Below are positions 12,034 to 12,690 of a DNA stretch of 12,690 nt, piece after piece (within the stretch, counting starts at the first letter, position 1; every line of letters begins with the position of its first letter). The notes beneath the pieces are model-generated. The model saw nothing but the letters and a program-made list of their open reading frames with translations. It made no database searches and had not been told where the DNA came from. This stretch comes from Candidatus Shapirobacteria bacterium UBA2283 (lineage in GTDB: Bacteria; Patescibacteriota; Microgenomatia; UBA12405): the NCBI GenBank assembly GCA_002345725.1, contig DDWP01000050.1, forward strand, positions 1 to 12,690, in the 5' to 3' direction. The position numbers were made by a program, and so were the translations under genes.

Positions 12034-12690
12034 CTATTTCAATTCAAACACAACTACTACACTTTTAGAAATAGTCGAGCTACCTGGCTCAATTGGTGAT
12101 CCACCACCACCCATGCCATCTTTAGCGGCATAGATCGGAAGGTTAGATACCGATCCACCTTCATTTACTGACATCACTTTACCCAAACTTCTTCCTGAAG
12201 CTTTGGCAATTGCTTCCGCTTTTTCTCTAGCGTTTTTAATTGCCTCATCAAATAGCTCAGTCTCCACTTTATTACTATTGTCCATTTGAAAATTAGGTCC
12301 ATAAACGTTGTTAGCACCAGAAGCATTTAAAAGATCTGTTAGCGCCGAAGTCTTATCAACCTCTCGAAGCACTATCTCAATTGAATTACTTACTCTCCAT
12401 TGACCTTTACGAGATTTTTGCACCCCATTGTCCCAATACATTTCTTCTGATTGATAGACCGAAGTATTTTGAGTTTTTATATCTTCTGTTTTAATACCAA
12501 ACCCCTTAACTGCACTGATTAAAGCCTGGACTTTATCATTTACTTCTTTTACAGCATCTTCTTTTTTATCATTTACCGACTCCACTCCAGCAGTAAAACT
12601 GGCCATTTGATTTTTCTCAATCTTTCGAGCCTCACCAGTTACTGTAATTATCTCTCCTGGCTGCATCGTCACCCTCCCCCAGTTCATTTT
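12034..12690 (-). CDS. SIMPL-domain (DUF541) protein, 5' end outside window
   Basis: The frame is open to the window edge. From the first visible ATG (12687) it is 217 residues, but that ATG is probably internal, because family members begin with an export signal and the visible start MNWGRVTMQPGEIITVTGEA reads like the segment just after one. Family features: ITVTGEA (14-20), the helical segment with VNDKVQALISAVKGFGIKTEDIKTQNTSVY, the conserved AREKAEAIAKASGRSLGKVMSVNEGG, and the final strand VVVVFELK. SIMPL proteins (BP26-like) are exported or membrane-attached and form oligomers. Their role in Patescibacteria is unknown. A Gly/Ser-rich loop (GMGGGGSPIEPGSS) precedes the last strand. It is followed closely by the small Cys protein. 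Confidence 0.85.
   Translation of the reverse strand, partial: KMNWGRVTMQPGEIITVTGEARKIEKNQMASFTAGVESVNDKKEDAVKEVNDKVQALISAVKGFGIKTEDIKTQNTSVYQSEEMYWDNGVQKSRKGQWRVSNSIEIVLREVDKTSALTDLLNASGANNVYGPNFQMDNSNKVETELFDEAIKNAREKAEAIAKASGRSLGKVMSVNEGGSVSNLPIYAAKDGMGGGGSPIEPGSSTISKSVVVVFELK

Noticed and set aside
1..12690. CRISPR array, insertion sequence or UGA recoding
   Set aside because: No regularly spaced repeats or transposase genes were seen. UGA ends prs and the small Cys protein, and tRNA-Trp reads only UGG, so the standard code applies.

Overview
The window looks like a piece of a small, gene-dense Candidate Phyla Radiation (Patescibacteria) genome, most likely from a Microgenomates-type lineage. 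This is inferred from AT-rich, tightly packed genes, several short lineage-typical small proteins, many genes that start at or within a few bases of their own -10 box without a Shine-Dalgarno site, and a mix of GT-C membrane glycosyltransferases with a divergent CarD-like protein. UGA is used as a normal stop (for example at the end of prs) and tRNA-Trp has anticodon CCA, so this is not one of the UGA=Gly lineages.

Layout. 1-318: the tail of a Cys-rich protein that resembles a radical-SAM SPASM C-terminus. 287-1081: an EpmA-like class II synthetase core. 1092-1730: a stand-alone GGDEF protein. 1739-1909: a small Pro/Gly-rich protein. 1911-2450: an exported L,D-transpeptidase that appears to start at ATA. 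2476-2949: a CarD-like protein. 3016-3188: tRNA-Ala(GGC) and tRNA-Trp(CCA). 3292-4167: a GalU-like nucleotidyltransferase.

4196-5362 is the unusual part. A near-consensus promoter leads into about 350 nt of hairpin-rich, apparently non-coding sequence that closes with a long hairpin. Next comes a markedly GC-richer gene for a single-pass membrane protein, with a strong Shine-Dalgarno site unlike its neighbours. After it lies a perfect 12-bp hairpin capped by UUCG, and then a complete type III hammerhead ribozyme (5304-5362) with an intact catalytic core and three fully paired helices. The ribozyme abuts the end of the convergent glycosyltransferase gene. A perfect 14-bp inverted repeat (4444-4457 / 5290-5303) encloses the GC-rich gene and ends exactly where the ribozyme begins.

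5362-9524 holds two divergent GT-C membrane glycosyltransferases sharing a small near-palindromic promoter region. With the GalU-like enzyme they suggest cell-surface glycan synthesis. 9472-12690 is a minus-strand block: a SIMPL-domain protein (cut by the window edge), a small four-Cys protein, PRPP synthetase and serine hydroxymethyltransferase. The last two supply PRPP and one-carbon units. The glyA end overlaps the end of the large glycosyltransferase gene tail to tail by 53 bp.

The best candidate for something undescribed is the 4196-5362 module: promoter, structured RNA, foreign-looking membrane protein and self-cleaving ribozyme in its 3' region.
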